From Atrina japonica (taxonomy: Eukaryota > Mollusca > Bivalvia > Pterioida > Pinnidae), in contig BROG01000155.1 in the NCBI GenBank assembly GCA_030159075.1, forward strand, positions 682,001 through 746,000: 64,000 nt of DNA. The letters are read 5' to 3'. Under the pieces are notes generated by a model. It did not search any database. It had not been told where the DNA came from and saw only the letters and a list, made by a program, of their open reading frames with translations. The position numbers were made by a program, and so were the translations under genes. Positions 49,898 through 61,625 of this stretch are shown piece by piece. How positions within the stretch are numbered: the stretch's first letter is position 1; each line of letters begins with the position of its first letter.

Positions 49898-51491
49898 TAA
49901 TTGGCAATATTGTGAAGCAAAATGTGAATAAAATGTTCAAAACTAGTTAATGTACAGTAAAGCAAAAAAAAATGTTTTTCAACCTGGGTATAATGTCAAA
50001 AGTTGACTATCAACATTCATCAATTTCATGATAAACCGGAAAAGTTAACTTCCTGAATGAAAAGATTATACTTTTTACCTAAGATAAAGTGATGAAAGAC
50101 CATGGATAAATTCTATCATTTTTTAAAAGGAAATAATTCACACACAGATAATTTTAAAAAAAAATCACTTCTATTGTATTCACAAGGTACACATAGAATC
50201 AATTACATACCGCACATGTAGATGTGTTTTGAGCTTAAAAATCTATTTATTTTTTTATTTTAAAATATAAATGTACAAAATTTCTAAACTGCATGCAATA
50301 AAAACAATACATGTCAGATTAAACTGTACTACATGTATGTACATCAGGGATTTCCCTTATATGTACATATAGTTCCTGCAACTCTGATGCATAACATATT
50401 TTCAGTACACACAAAATGAAAAAAAAAAAGTCCCTAAGGAAACATTACACACACACACAGACACACACACATACACACACACATATATACATGTATATAT
50501 ATAAATTGAAAATGGGTGTCATTGTTTTCATATTTTCTTAAATTTAATTGATTTTCAAGTTTGAATGAAGGTCTATAATAACAAATTTCAAAACAATGAA
50601 TTCTCCCTTGTTTATTTTATGTACATTCAAAAAACGGAAAGTAGATCATGCATGTATGAGAGAATTGTCTAAATGTATAAGAGAAATGTATATTATTGAA
50701 ATATAATATGTAAGTTCTATCAATCCTATCACAGACTCACCAATAACTTGGGACTCAAAAATGTTTAGGCTACAGGGACTTGCTAAAATAAGGACCATGG
50801 GAAAACCCTGATATGCATATGATATGCATGATAAAGATGCTGATTACAGCATTTATACATGTACATAAAAGACATGTATATTACACAGACCTACATGTAG
50901 GTGTGTTCATTACTTTACACTTACAATATGTATCTCAAGGTGAAAAACTAAAAATATACACATTTTAAACACCTCTAAATCTTTTTAACCCATCATTTTT
51001 CAATGAGTCATCTACACAACAATCCTGAAGAAACCTGATATTACAATTTATATGTTACTGTCCTTTAGGCCTACATGTAACCATGCCTACATGTACATAT
51101 AAAATCTGGTTCGGCTATGCTCTAAAAATTGTACATGTACCACACACATCCAGTATTTTGTCCAGCATTTTTATCATCATTTTGAAACACAAAAACAAAA
51201 TAATACAATTAATCCTTGTTACTGCTTTTGTTCTGATGAAATGGAAACATAAATGAATAATTGTCCTTGTCAAATACCTCAAGGTCATTCCAAACTTGAC
51301 AAAAGGTATACTACATTGTACATATGTACTGGTAACCCTTAGTTATGGATCAGAAGAGATGAGGCTGAGTTTTTATACATAAACAAGGATAATTGTGACA
51401 CTAAAGATGACCATCTATCAACGTGACCCCTTTATCAGCTCACTGACCAAACATGATGTACCAGTGTGGAGAATTGTATTGCTTTCTGTTT

Positions 51492-51680
51492 GTTTTGCTT
51501 GATGTTTATGCCACATATTCAACAATTTTTTGCCTTAATGGAGGATGAAAAATTACTGGTACAATATACTAAGGAAAAAATGATCTGCCTAGATCTACCA
51601 CAAACACACTGATAAATTTCCCCTGGTAATGAACATATGTTCCAGGCAGCAAGCTTAAGGTTTGTATCCATTCTGACATG
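51492..51680 (-). mobile_element. Family H SINE, decayed 3' fragment
   Basis: TGATGTTTATGCCACATATT then CAACAATTTTTTGCC, and later TAATGGAGGATGAAAAATTA, fit the family H tail and body in minus orientation, weakly. Confidence 0.45.
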
Positions 51681-51699
51681 AGATGAGAGACATTGAAGA

Positions 51700-51796
51700 T
51701 TAACGCATTCACCCCGAAAGACACATACATGTATGGACTGGTCTAAGTCATTCATTTTCAGAATAGTCCATTGTTTTTCAGGGCCTAATAAGTAAA
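51700..51796. mobile_element. Family F palindromic element, copy
   Basis: TTAACGCATTCACCCCGAAA, GACTGGTCTAAGTCATTCAT, AGAATAGTCCATTGTTTTTC and CAGGGCCTAATAAGTAA appear in order. It is slightly longer because of an inserted ACATGTA word. Confidence 0.6.
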
Positions 51797-51960
51797 GCAA
51801 GGCAAATTCAAGGAATTGATAGTCCCCTACCGGGTTATATTGCTAAGATATGTAAATTGACAAAATCACTATCTACCAAAGATGTATATCTGCACTAGAC
51901 ATGGTAAGCCTAGGACAAAAAAATAAAGAAAAGATTTCAAATATTTGTCCAGTTTTACTC
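51797..51960. mobile_element. Dispersed repeat paired with 28795-29010
   Basis: GGAATTGATAGTCCCCTACC, AAGATGTATATCTGCACTAG and ACATGGTAAGCCTAGGACAA share order with the other copy. Confidence 0.55.
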
Positions 51961-52159
51961 TCCAACATTAATGTTCGACCCCCTAAAGAACCTATATGCA
52001 AAGTATCAGCATGCTAAAACTATTATTAAATGAATGGTGAACCATTCAAAAACTTTAACCAAAGGTTTCGGATGGATGGATGGATGGACGGATGCAGACA
52101 AAACCTATGGGACTAAAAAGCATGATGCTCTAAATCTGACCACTCAGTCACATACAAAT

Positions 52160-52300
52160 GTCTTGTTTGTTTGTTTGTTTTATACCACACTCTGACTCAA
52201 CAATTTTCACCTTTATGGTGGAGGAGAGAACCTGTTTACGATGTACCCAGGAAGAGACCATCAGCCATCTGTAAGTAAACTGGCAAACTTTCTGGGTCCC
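52160..52300 (-). mobile_element. Family H SINE, 3' fragment
   Basis: A (GTTT)n tail, TTTATACCACACTCTGACTC, AATTTTCACCTTTATGGTGG, AGGAGAGAACCTGTTTACGA and CATCTGTAAGTAAACTGGCA match in minus orientation. Confidence 0.7.
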
Positions 52301-52689
52301 AGCTGTATAGTACTGCTGATATATACATGTATAATGCATGCATTCTACTGATACATGTTGATGTATATGCAGTAAAACCATGATTTGTCTTCAGATGTCT
52401 GTATACATGTAATTATCAGTCCCCAGCTAAAGACATATACATGTAACTATAGTGACAGGTCTCCATGATGTATTGCTGATATGATCTCATTAGATGATTA
52501 GTCCGACAAGTGAAGTTTAGTATTGTTTAGGCTCTTTATCAGTGTTCTATGGATTAATTTACTGAAAACTAAAACATTCATACTCATACAAGTCTACATC
52601 TACATGTACAGTACATATATATATAATGTACGACAACATTCAAGGGAGGGGGTGGCAGACATGAGGTGGAATACAACACCAAGCTACAG

Positions 52690-52890
52690 CTGCTTTAAAG
52701 CATGATGTCTCTCCTAACCTTTAGTCAGGACAAGTTCAAACCCTTATGAAACATAAACTGATTTTTCCAGGAAGTTTGCCAACTATGGAAGGCCAGTGAT
52801 ATAATATTTTTCCAGTTCTTTGTAACCTGTTTTTCTCTACCACAATACAACTGAAAAATTATTGAGTGCAGTGTTATTATACCATTAACT
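52690..52890 (+). mobile_element. Family H SINE, diverged copy
   Basis: CAGGACAAGTTCAAACCCTT, GGAAGTTTGCCAACTATGGA, GTAACCTGTTTTTCTCTACC and ACAACTGAAAAATTATTGAG follow the family order in plus orientation. Confidence 0.55.
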
Positions 52891-53027
52891 TATGCCAACA
52901 ATCAGTGTTGCTTTGGTCAGATTACATGTAGATATCTGAACATATCAAACTTGAAAACTTTTTACCAGTCCATCTTTGTATATCGAGGCATTTTCCCCTA
53001 CAACTAAGTTAATAGTGTAAGTCTTAC

Positions 53028-53120
53028 CGATTAGGAATCCATTAAGGGGTCCCTGACTGTAAAAGAGAATCTCTTGTTGGATTCTCTCTTCTCGTGTAAT
53101 GTCTGGCCATTCTTCAGTTT
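53028..53120 (-). CDS. Exon 2: residues 7-38, start of EH domain 1
   Basis: This 93-base exon lies between an acceptor GGAATTCAG and a donor ATCG|GTAAG, with phase 1 at both ends. It encodes residues 7-37 and the first base of Gly38. Residues 10-18 read W-P-D-I-T-R-E-E-R, and residues 28-38 read S-Q-G-P-L-N-G-F-L-I-G. These match the first helix and the non-canonical first loop of an EH domain; both intersectin EH1 and EPS15 EH2 have a similar P-x-(N/S)-G-F-(L/I)-(T/S)-G segment. Position and frame both fit a direct join to exon 3. Confidence 0.85.
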
Positions 53121-53395
53121 CTGAATTCCAAAGAAATAAACATAGATGTATTACATATATAGATTCAACTTAAAGTTACCAAATTATTTAATACTAGTAC
53201 AAATAAACATGTGTATATATAAAGCACATGATTGCCTTCACTGTATTTCTCAAAGATTGCCATGTCAGCAGTGTGTAGGGTCGATATTCTATTTCTCTTA
53301 ATCTGTGTTTTTGGTAATAAATTACTGATACTTGATGAATTGAAAATGATGAAACCAACATAAATAAATATATATGTAAATAACCAAAAAATATA

Positions 53396-53599
53396 TACAG
53401 TGAAACCCTGAAATTAAGACCACTTAATAATACCTAATGACATGAAGTGGCCTGATCAGTGCAATGGTTTAAGTGAAGATCTTGACTTATTTGATATCTT
53501 TTTGAAGAAATTCTCAAAAAAAAATAAATAAATGTATTTATGCTCTTAATGTTAGGTAATCCTCTATGGCAAGTGGTCTTTATGCAATGTTCTACTGTA
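53396..53599. mobile_element. Family E inverted-repeat element
   Basis: It starts TACAGTGAAACCCTGAAATT with AAGACCACTTAATAATACC and ends GGCAAGTGGTCTTTATGCAA then TGTTCTACTGTA. Related in layout to families A and D. It lies in intron 1, less than 300 bases from exon 2. Confidence 0.65.
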
Positions 53600-54384
53600 T
53601 TTCTGCATGAGTTTCAAATACATGTACCAAGTTGTTGATACAAGGAACTCCTAAAGTGCTTTAAAAAATGTGGTTGCTCTCTTTTTTTTATCACCATATC
53701 CCTATATAAGTTTTATTTCTGTTAGCAATAGAAATATTTTATAATCTACATGTATAATGAACAAAATTTAATGAAAGGACATTTTCAATGTAAAAGTGGG
53801 AAAATCAGAATATGAAATGATTACAAGGTCAAACTAAAGGTACATGTATATCATTAAGAAAGATAAGTCTTTCAATAACCTTCTCCAATGATCTTATCTT
53901 TACATATAACCTTGCTGAAAAGAGTCAACAACATTTACATAACATTTGGATTAATTTTCAGTATACATATGATTATTTACATTCAAGTTTGTTCAATTTC
54001 TGATGACCTTAAAAGATTTGTGACCACACTGTACCAGACAGTTCCCCACATTTAAAAATGTTAAGTGTACATTTGTATAATTGATAACATTGCAAAACTT
54101 TGTTACAGGACCACCTAGACAGAGAAGAAGAAGCTAAAGGACCTTACTGGTTATCTGATTTCTCTTTTAAACCTGTAATAATTGAGTTATAACACTCACA
54201 GATGTTGTTACCCCCTCCCTTATACCTTGGGGATGCTACATACATACATATGTACATGTATATACATTGTACATGTACAATAGGACCAGTCGTGAGATCA
54301 CAGGGATATATAAAGGACCCCCTTTCTTGTACATATAAAAATGATGATCTGAAAACTACTTAGTTATGCAATCCTTTAAATACA

Positions 54385-54445
54385 TCCTCTGTCTTGTTAG
54401 ACCACATTTTAGTAGCAAAAGGGATGGTCTTTCAAGACAGGTACA
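54385..54445. mobile_element. Family A fragment
   Basis: CCTCTGTCTTGTTAGACCAC and GGATGGTCTTTCAAGACAGG form a short hairpin-like remnant with most of the interior missing. Confidence 0.45.
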
Positions 54446-54614
54446 TACATGTATGTACCAAAATACATAACAAACTTGAAGAGAATTACCTAGCAGGTTT
54501 TGAGAAGACTAAGTTGTCCAAAAGTGTATAGATGACAAAAGAATTGGTAATAAATTCATAAAGCAATTTCATATATCGGTAGTTCACTTAACAAAGACTC
54601 AAATGATGTACAAT

Positions 54615-54764
54615 TACAGTGACGCTTGTCTTGAAATACCACCCCATCTGCCAGTCAAATGTGGTCTCTCAAATGAGGTTTTATTCAAACGATTTTCAAA
54701 ATGTGGTCTCAGAAGACAGGTGGTCTTTCATGAGTGTGGTCTCTCAAGACAGGTTCCACTGTAC
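54615..54764. mobile_element. Family A inverted-repeat element with TA at both ends
   Basis: TA-CAGTGACGCTTGTCTTGAA starts it and GACAGGTTCCACTG-TA ends it. The interior has CATCTGCCAGTCAAATGTGG and AGAAGACAGGTGGTCTTTCA. TA next to CAGT is the usual arrangement of Tc1/mariner-type termini. At 150 bp it is non-autonomous. Confidence 0.75.
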
Positions 54765-55028
54765 TACATGAACAGGTAAGTCATGTACACACTATACTAT
54801 CATTGTGTACATTGTCAACATGTTGTCCAACTAGATTGTGTGCCAAATGACTGCAAAATCGTGTCATGTGAATAATTCAACATGGAAAAAGTAAAATGAC
54901 ATTTTAAATGTTGGATGAAAGTGTAATTTATAGTAAATGGAACATTCATAACCCAGGGCAGACTGCTTCCCCTTACAATGTATGGCACTTTGTTTCAATT
55001 AGCATAAATCACTTGGGATGTCTAATGG

Positions 55029-55079
55029 AAAATGATGATGATGATGATGATGATGATAATGATGATGATGATGATGATA
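55029..55079. repeat. (GAT)n microsatellite
   Basis: About sixteen GAT units with one change to AAT. It would code for poly-Asp in one frame, but has no gene context. Confidence 0.95.
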
Positions 55080-55779
55080 TTACATGTACATGTACTACAT
55101 GTATATGTACAGGGACGTGGTCCTTAAAAAATTGTCCATAAATTTTAAAGAGAGAAGTCTGATTTGATTATAATTGATAATCTAAAAAATATTGAGAATC
55201 TTATTTAAGGAAATACTAAGCACAAGCATCTCAAATGTCAAATGGATTGTGTGTTCTGTTAGCATGACACACACACACACACATATACAGAACATGGTGA
55301 AATAAAATCTACATCAATTAATTCATATCAACAGGTTGGTGATACTGACTGGACCTAAATAGAAATAACAGTACTGAACAATAACAAAATATATTGCAGT
55401 ACTACAATGTAAATCATGAAGGACAAAGATAAGGTTTACAAAAGCTGCCTTATCTTTCCTCCCAGTCTGAATCATGTACAGACTGATTAACAATGTGAAA
55501 CAAAAGTTACCAAAGGCAGCTATTGACCAAGTTTCTTTTATATCATTTATGGAAGTTGACTCATTAACAGAATTGATGTTTCAGCTTTGATTTTATTGTT
55601 ACCCAGTACTTGGGTATTGATGTGTCAGCTTTGATTTCATTGTTACTGAGCACTTGGGTATTGACGTGCAATAGCTACATGTACATGTATGCACATATAG
55701 TTTCTGTTGTGTTGTGATATTTCATATCTTGACATGTTTAAACACAACTGTAGGTGTGGTAGATGCATAGCTGTGTAGT

Positions 55780-57068
55780 TTTATTGGTATGTGTGCAAGT
55801 GTATAGGTGTATGCAGGTGCAAATAAATTAATGCAAGTGTGCACAGGTGTATATAGGTATGTACAGGTATATAGGTGTGTACGGGATGTATATGTATGTA
55901 AAGGTGTAGGTATATGCAGGTGTACATGTATAGTTCTGTACATGTGTATAGGCATGAACAGGTATATACAAATGTAGCTGTTTACAATGTATGTACATGT
56001 ACATGTAATGTATAAGTGTACAGGTGTAAAAGTATACATGTGTACATGTGCACAGGTGTGTACATGTGTAAAGGTGTATAGGTGCATATCTGTGTACAGG
56101 TACATGTATGTAATGTACAAATGTATACATGTACATGTAGATGTGTGTAAGTGTATAGGTGTGTAACTGTGTACGGGTGTATAGTTTTGTACATGTGTAC
56201 CAGTGTATTACAGGTGTATAGGTGTATACAGGTATATACAGATTTATAGATTTGTGCAAGTGTATAGGTGTATACATGTAGGTATGTAAAGGTATATAAT
56301 GTGCAAATGTTTATATGTAGATGTATACAGATGTATACAGGTAAATGCCTGTAGATGTGTCCAGGTGTATAAGTGTGTAACTATGTACAGTTGTATAGGT
56401 TTGTACAGGTGTATTACAGGTATACATGTATACACAGGTTTATACATGTAGATGTGTGCAAGTGTATAGGTGTACATGTGTATAGGTGTATTCAGATGTA
56501 TAGGTAAGTGCAGGTGTATAGCCTTGAGTATGTACAGGTGTATAAGCTTTAAGTATGTACAGGTGTATAGGTATGTACAGGTGTATAAGCTTTAAGTATG
56601 TACAGGTGTATAGGTATGTACAGGTGTATAAGCTTTAAGTATGTACAGGTGTATAAGCTTTAAGTATGTACAGGTGTATAGGTATGTACAGGTGTATAAG
56701 CTTTAAGTATGTACAGGTGTATAGGTATGTACAGGTGTATAAGCTTTAAGTATGTACAGGTGTATAGGTATGTACAGGTGTATAAGCTTTAAGTATGTAC
56801 AGGTGTATAGGTATGTACAGGTGTATAAGCTTTAAGTATGTACAGGTGTATAGGTATGTACAGGTGTATACATGTAGGTGTGTACAGGTGTATACATGTA
56901 CTTATAGGTGTGTGCAGGTGTATAGCTGTGTTCAGGTGTAAAGGTGTGTATAAGTACGTTGGGGTATATAGGTAAAACATGTATACATTTTATAGGTATG
57001 TGGAGGTATATCTTAGATATGACATGTACGTGTATAGGTGTATAATAAGTGTGTACAGGTGTGTACAT
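55780..57068. repeat. GTACAGGTGTATA minisatellite with 43-bp subarray
   Basis: Degenerate 12-14-base units of the type GTACAGGTGTATA fill 1.3 kb. Within it, from 56544 to 56870, a 43-base unit (AAGCTTTAAGTATGTACAGG then TGTATAGGTATGTACAGGTG TAT) is homogeneous: AAGCTTT recurs at 56544, 56587 and 56630, with one 25-base short unit at 56630-56655. Long minus-strand frames rich in Y-T-P-V-H are by-products. Confidence 0.9.
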
Positions 57069-57490
57069 CTTCTTTTTATTCAAACTTTACAAATGAGGAT
57101 ATTCAACATCAGTAAAAATTATCTCATGTCACAGCTGAATTGCCACCTTTGGTTAATAAAGTTTAAGGTTATTTTACTTACAAAATATTTTGCTAACATT
57201 AGCATGACATTTATTGACAACAAAAAACCTGTCATTTTTAAGAATTTCCTGTCAAATGTCTAAACTAAACATGAAATATGATATACATGTACATAAGTCT
57301 GTTTATACATCTGATGTTAGTTGTAGCATTTACTTGTGACAAAAACCTAAAATTACAATGTAGCATAGTGCCAATGCACCTGGGACAACATTCATACATG
57401 TACATGTATGTCAATTTCAAAATTTGTTTACGGCAAAACTTGTAAAGAACCTAGAGTATTTGTTTCCAAATCCTGACTGTAATATCTTTT

Positions 57491-57560
57491 CACTGTTTGT
57501 TCACCAAGTTTGTTCACTGTTTGTTCACCAAGTTTGTTCACTGTTTGTTCACCAAGTTTG
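57491..57560. repeat. 24-bp triplicated repeat
   Basis: CACTGTTTGTTCACCAAGTT followed by TGTT occurs three times in a row, perfectly conserved. Perfect identity suggests a recent event. Confidence 0.9.
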
Positions 57561-57814
57561 AATTGCACATTTTTTAAACCAGCAAAATTCACATTCCTAA
57601 ATCTATTTATATCATACTCATAGGGATACATTTGTAGTGTAAATACAATCCTATCCCCATATCACTGAAGAATTTTACACACAAAGAGTAAGAGAATGGG
57701 TGCACTGTGACAAGTTTTAATTCTTTTCAAAAACGGTTAGAATACAAAATGCAAGGAAATTAAGTGCTGCTGATGTATCTTATGTTAAAGCCAAAGAAGA
57801 GACACAATATTTGA

Positions 57815-58114
57815 ACTTAAATGTTGTTTTACATCACACTCATTGAGTTTTTGGTCATATACATATGGTGACAGATATTATATATTACACATATATTTGT
57901 TTTGTTTTGTTTTGGGTTTTTTTTTGTAGTAGAGGAGAGAACATACATGTAACAATGGTACCCAGGAAGATAACACCTGCAGACTTTTTCACAAAATCAG
58001 CTTACTTTAAAAAGTTTCAGCTGGCCTCAAACCAGCTCTGACTTGAGTTAAGAAATTTCATGGTATAATGGTATAAAGTGTGATGGTCTAACCACTTGGC
58101 TACCATGGAGGCAC
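57815..58114 (-). mobile_element. Family H SINE with clear A box
   Basis: On the minus strand the head reads GCCTCCATGGTAGCCAAGTG then GTTAGACCATCACACTTTAT, with an A box TAGCCAAGTGG and a B-box-like GGTTTGAGGCC. The body GTACCCAGGAAGATAACACC, AGTAGAGGAGAGAACATACA and the TTTTACATCACACTCA tail follow. A TTTTGTTTTG run extends the middle. Confidence 0.75.
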
Positions 58115-59640
58115 CCACAAGATTTGACAAAATATGTACAAAATTATGTGTACCGCTATTCAAAAATCAGCGATGGGACTGAGGGCCACCTTGAAGTCCC
58201 CAAGAGGCCTGCCAGAGAGTTCTATAAGGACATGGGTAGCAAAGCTAGAGCAATCCCAATTTTTAGCCATAAAATTTTCAACAGTCGGAAAAGAAAAGGA
58301 ACATTATTATTATGTTAGACCGTGAGACTGATTACAGAGTTTTATTGAGATCTGAAACTTATATGTACATGTACCTTGGCAATTTTATATACATGTACTT
58401 ATGCTCAACAAAAATCTGTGTATTCATTTCACTTTTTACAAGTCTGGAGGTTGACTTGATTGAGAAAATTTCGGAACAGTTCTTCATCAGTCAAGCCCTT
58501 GAAAAGAGAAAGATACAGTATAAACACAGTTGTCTGTGATCACGCTATATCTTTCACTTTTGAATGACAGTATGATACACACAAAACATGTACCAAACAT
58601 GACCAAAAAGTAGTAGAAAATTAGCCAATTACAATATTTTTTAGCCAATCTTGAAAAAAATTACCGGTAGTCAATGGCTACATTGGCTAATGCAAGGTGA
58701 GCCCTGTATACTTCAGTGAAATTCTGATATAATTATTTGACAAGACTTTTTTGTCAGTTAATTGTTTCATTAGAGTTAACTTACCACTCCTAACTACAAT
58801 TATTGACAATGGTAATACTAATCTTCATTTGTATGTCAGGGAAAGTCATTTCCGAAAATTAGAATACATACCATAGTTTTTCTTTTTCCTATACTAAATC
58901 TATAGCCTAATGCCATGACTCAGAGTTTGGGGTTAGATATTATTCACCAGAAAATTGGGTAATAACACCATTACAATGATAGTTAATATAGTACATTCTT
59001 TTTTTCCATTGTATCTGTCTGTTAATTTACTATAAACAGGAAATTCTTTACAATTCAGGTAAAAACAAAGTATAACAATTGACAGTTGTTTTCAAAGAAA
59101 GTGATATTGGTCACAATTTGTGACATTCCACCAAAAACTGAAATTAAGTGACAAGAAATGATATGTTTACTGATCTGAGAATCTGTGACAGTAGTAAAAA
59201 TGTGTATCCTTCCTTGTGATATACATGTACAGCATCATGCACCATAAGTTTATGAAAAAACATCACTTTCCAATTACTTTCTACATGTATGTAAAACAAT
59301 CTTTTTGAAATAGTTTCCAATGACTTCATTTTTATTTTTTAAGTTTACTTTCAACAATTATAAATTCAATACAGATTGACCTCCTATATGCAACATTTTT
59401 ATTAAAACCTGGTTGTTACCTTAATTACATGTAGGAAGTTACATGCATTTATTCTTGCTTGGTCAATTTCGCAACATCATTTCCTACTTTATTCTTAGTA
59501 AATCAACCCAAGAAGAAACTTACAGTACTTAAAGAAAATACAAATGTATGTCATATCTTAAAATCTTAATATTACAGAATAATTGGTGAATTATGAGAAG
59601 AAACAACATGTATATATGAATTAACCTCTTATATAAGTGG

Positions 59641-59785
59641 ACCAGTACATTTTATTGTTTGTTATTTTGTTATGTTTGTAAACCTGTGCCAATTTACCTC
59701 AGAGAACCAGAACATCTTATTGTTTGTTATTCTGTTGTGTTTGTAAACATGTGCCAATTTACCTCAGTGGACCAGTACACTTTTT
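59641..59785. repeat. 65-bp tandem duplication
   Basis: ACCAGTACATTTTATTGTTT begins at 59641 and its copy ACCAGAACATCTTATTGTTT at 59706; a third start ACCAGTACAC is at 59771. The period is exactly 65. Confidence 0.85.
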
Positions 59786-60320
59786 TTCACTTACATGTAA
59801 ATTAAAATGTCACCAGATTTGGTGAAGTGAACAAAATTTTAGACTTGTGCTATGGATGCCAATGTAGTGAGGGTTCTTTTACATGCCATGCCTGCCGTGA
59901 AATTGGATCTTGGTTTTAGGTCTCACTGGAAGACTCATGACCGTCCATTGTCCATAGCAGTCCAACTACTAATTTTTGTGAATATACAACATCCCCCCTT
60001 TCTGACTTTTGGTACAAAAAATGACTACATGTAAGTCCAACTACCTGGCATTTGGAGAATTTTAATAAAAATAAAAATCCTGTGGACATTCACACCTCCA
60101 TTATGTGTACAAACAACCTACAAAATATTAAAGCTACATAGCTCTAAACTTGTAGGAGGAAAAAGTCAGACAAACTATGATCTCTTTATGCAGCTACATG
60201 TACATGTACGATGTAGTACCAAGAAATGACTACTGGTAATTCCAAAAACCAGATATTTTGTGAACATTTGAAAAAAATCAAATTCCTGTGGACATGCTCA
60301 CATCCTACAAAATATAAAAT

Positions 60321-60600
60321 CTGTAGTTCTGAAACTGTACAAGGAAATAGCTGGACAAACCCTGTAACCATGGAAACAGACATAAAACCTATCTGTAGTT
60401 CTTAAACTGTACAAGGAAATAGCTGGACAAACCCTGTAACCATGGAAACAGACATAAAACCTATCTGTAGTTCTGAAACTAGCTGGACAAACCCTGTAAC
60501 CATGAAAACAGACATAAAACCTATCTGTAGCTCTTAAACTGTACAAGGAAATAGCTGGACAAACCCTGTAACCATGGAAACAGAAATAAAACCTATCTGA
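60321..60600. repeat. 72-bp tandem repeat, about 4 copies
   Basis: CTGTAGTTCTGAAACTGTAC starts at 60321, 60393 and 60465 (period 72), and the fourth at 60525 because the third copy lost 12 bases. Each unit contains GCTGGACAAACCCTGTAACC and ATGGAAACAGACATAAAACC. Confidence 0.9.
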
Positions 60601-61324
60601 AATGTATCAAAGAAACTATCAGACATTTTGAAATAAAAAAACTGTCAGTCAACCAGACTTTTTATTGGTCTGTACATGTATATATACACAATTGAAAAGA
60701 AATGGAAAATTACTGGTCATTTGGACCAGTTATCAGATAGATTTCACCAGACTTTTGTAAAATTTACCAGTTTTTCTGGTAAGACCGATGAATTTCAAAA
60801 ACTCTGAACTATACAAAAATTATTTTTTTCATCAAACATATAAGAAAAAAGAATTTAAAAAGACTGTCTTGTATTGCAGATCCACAATGTATAACATCTA
60901 TATAAGTAGGGCAAATGTGACAAAAAGGGATTTGAAATGTCTAAATCCAAACTAAAACTGACAATGACGATGCCATTCACAATCCTACTTGAGGATTTTT
61001 TAAATCTTAGATAAATATAAAATCATGACCATCCACAATTTGGATGGTCTAAACAACTATACCACACCTTACACAAAAGACTCATTTCTTTCCTCAGAGA
61101 AAAGAAACATGCATTGATTTTATTTATCGATTTACATTGTACAATTATGTGTCTCTTGAAAAATTTGTGTTCAATAATGTGTGTCAATTAACTTACACAT
61201 ACAACTGCAGCCACAAAAACTCCCTCGTTTGTGTTTCTTCGATTTTATTTTCTTAGTTGACATCATGTTATACATGTAATACACATGTGAGGGAATTACA
61301 TACATTTATGTACATGTATAAGGT

Positions 61325-61625
61325 TAAGTAAGAATAAATAAAGACAGATGGAGAAAGTGGGAAAAGACAGAGAGAGGGGGTGAGGCAGAGAGATGGGGAG
61401 AAAACAGAGAGAGAGAGAGTACATGTAGATGTGGAAGATGCAAAAAAAGCTCAGCATAGGTCCATAGTAAAGGTAAAAATGTGTGGGAGAGGAAAGACAG
61501 AGACAGTGAGTTTAGGATGAGAGAGAGAGAGAGAAATAAGTGACAAAAAGTTATAGAGAGGAAGATAGATAGAGTGAGAGAGAAGAGAGATGAGGAGGGA
61601 AACACTTAAATGGAGGACAGAGACA
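61325..61625. repeat. Purine-rich GA tract
   Basis: Some 300 bases are mostly G and A on the plus strand, with GAGAGAGAGA runs and GACAGAGAC words. It is loosely repetitive and can form unusual DNA structures. The minus-strand open frame across it (S-L-S-L type) is not a gene. Confidence 0.8.

Noticed and set aside
55722..57083. Overlapping frames rich in Y-T-P-V-H-T
   Set aside because: Translation of the GTACAGGTGTATA minisatellite; several frames are open at once.
58124..58325. Plus-strand frames with V-P-K-R-P-A-R-E-F-Y-K-D
   Set aside because: Composition looks slightly protein-like, but there are no splice sites, no family resemblance and two frames are equally open. It directly follows a SINE.
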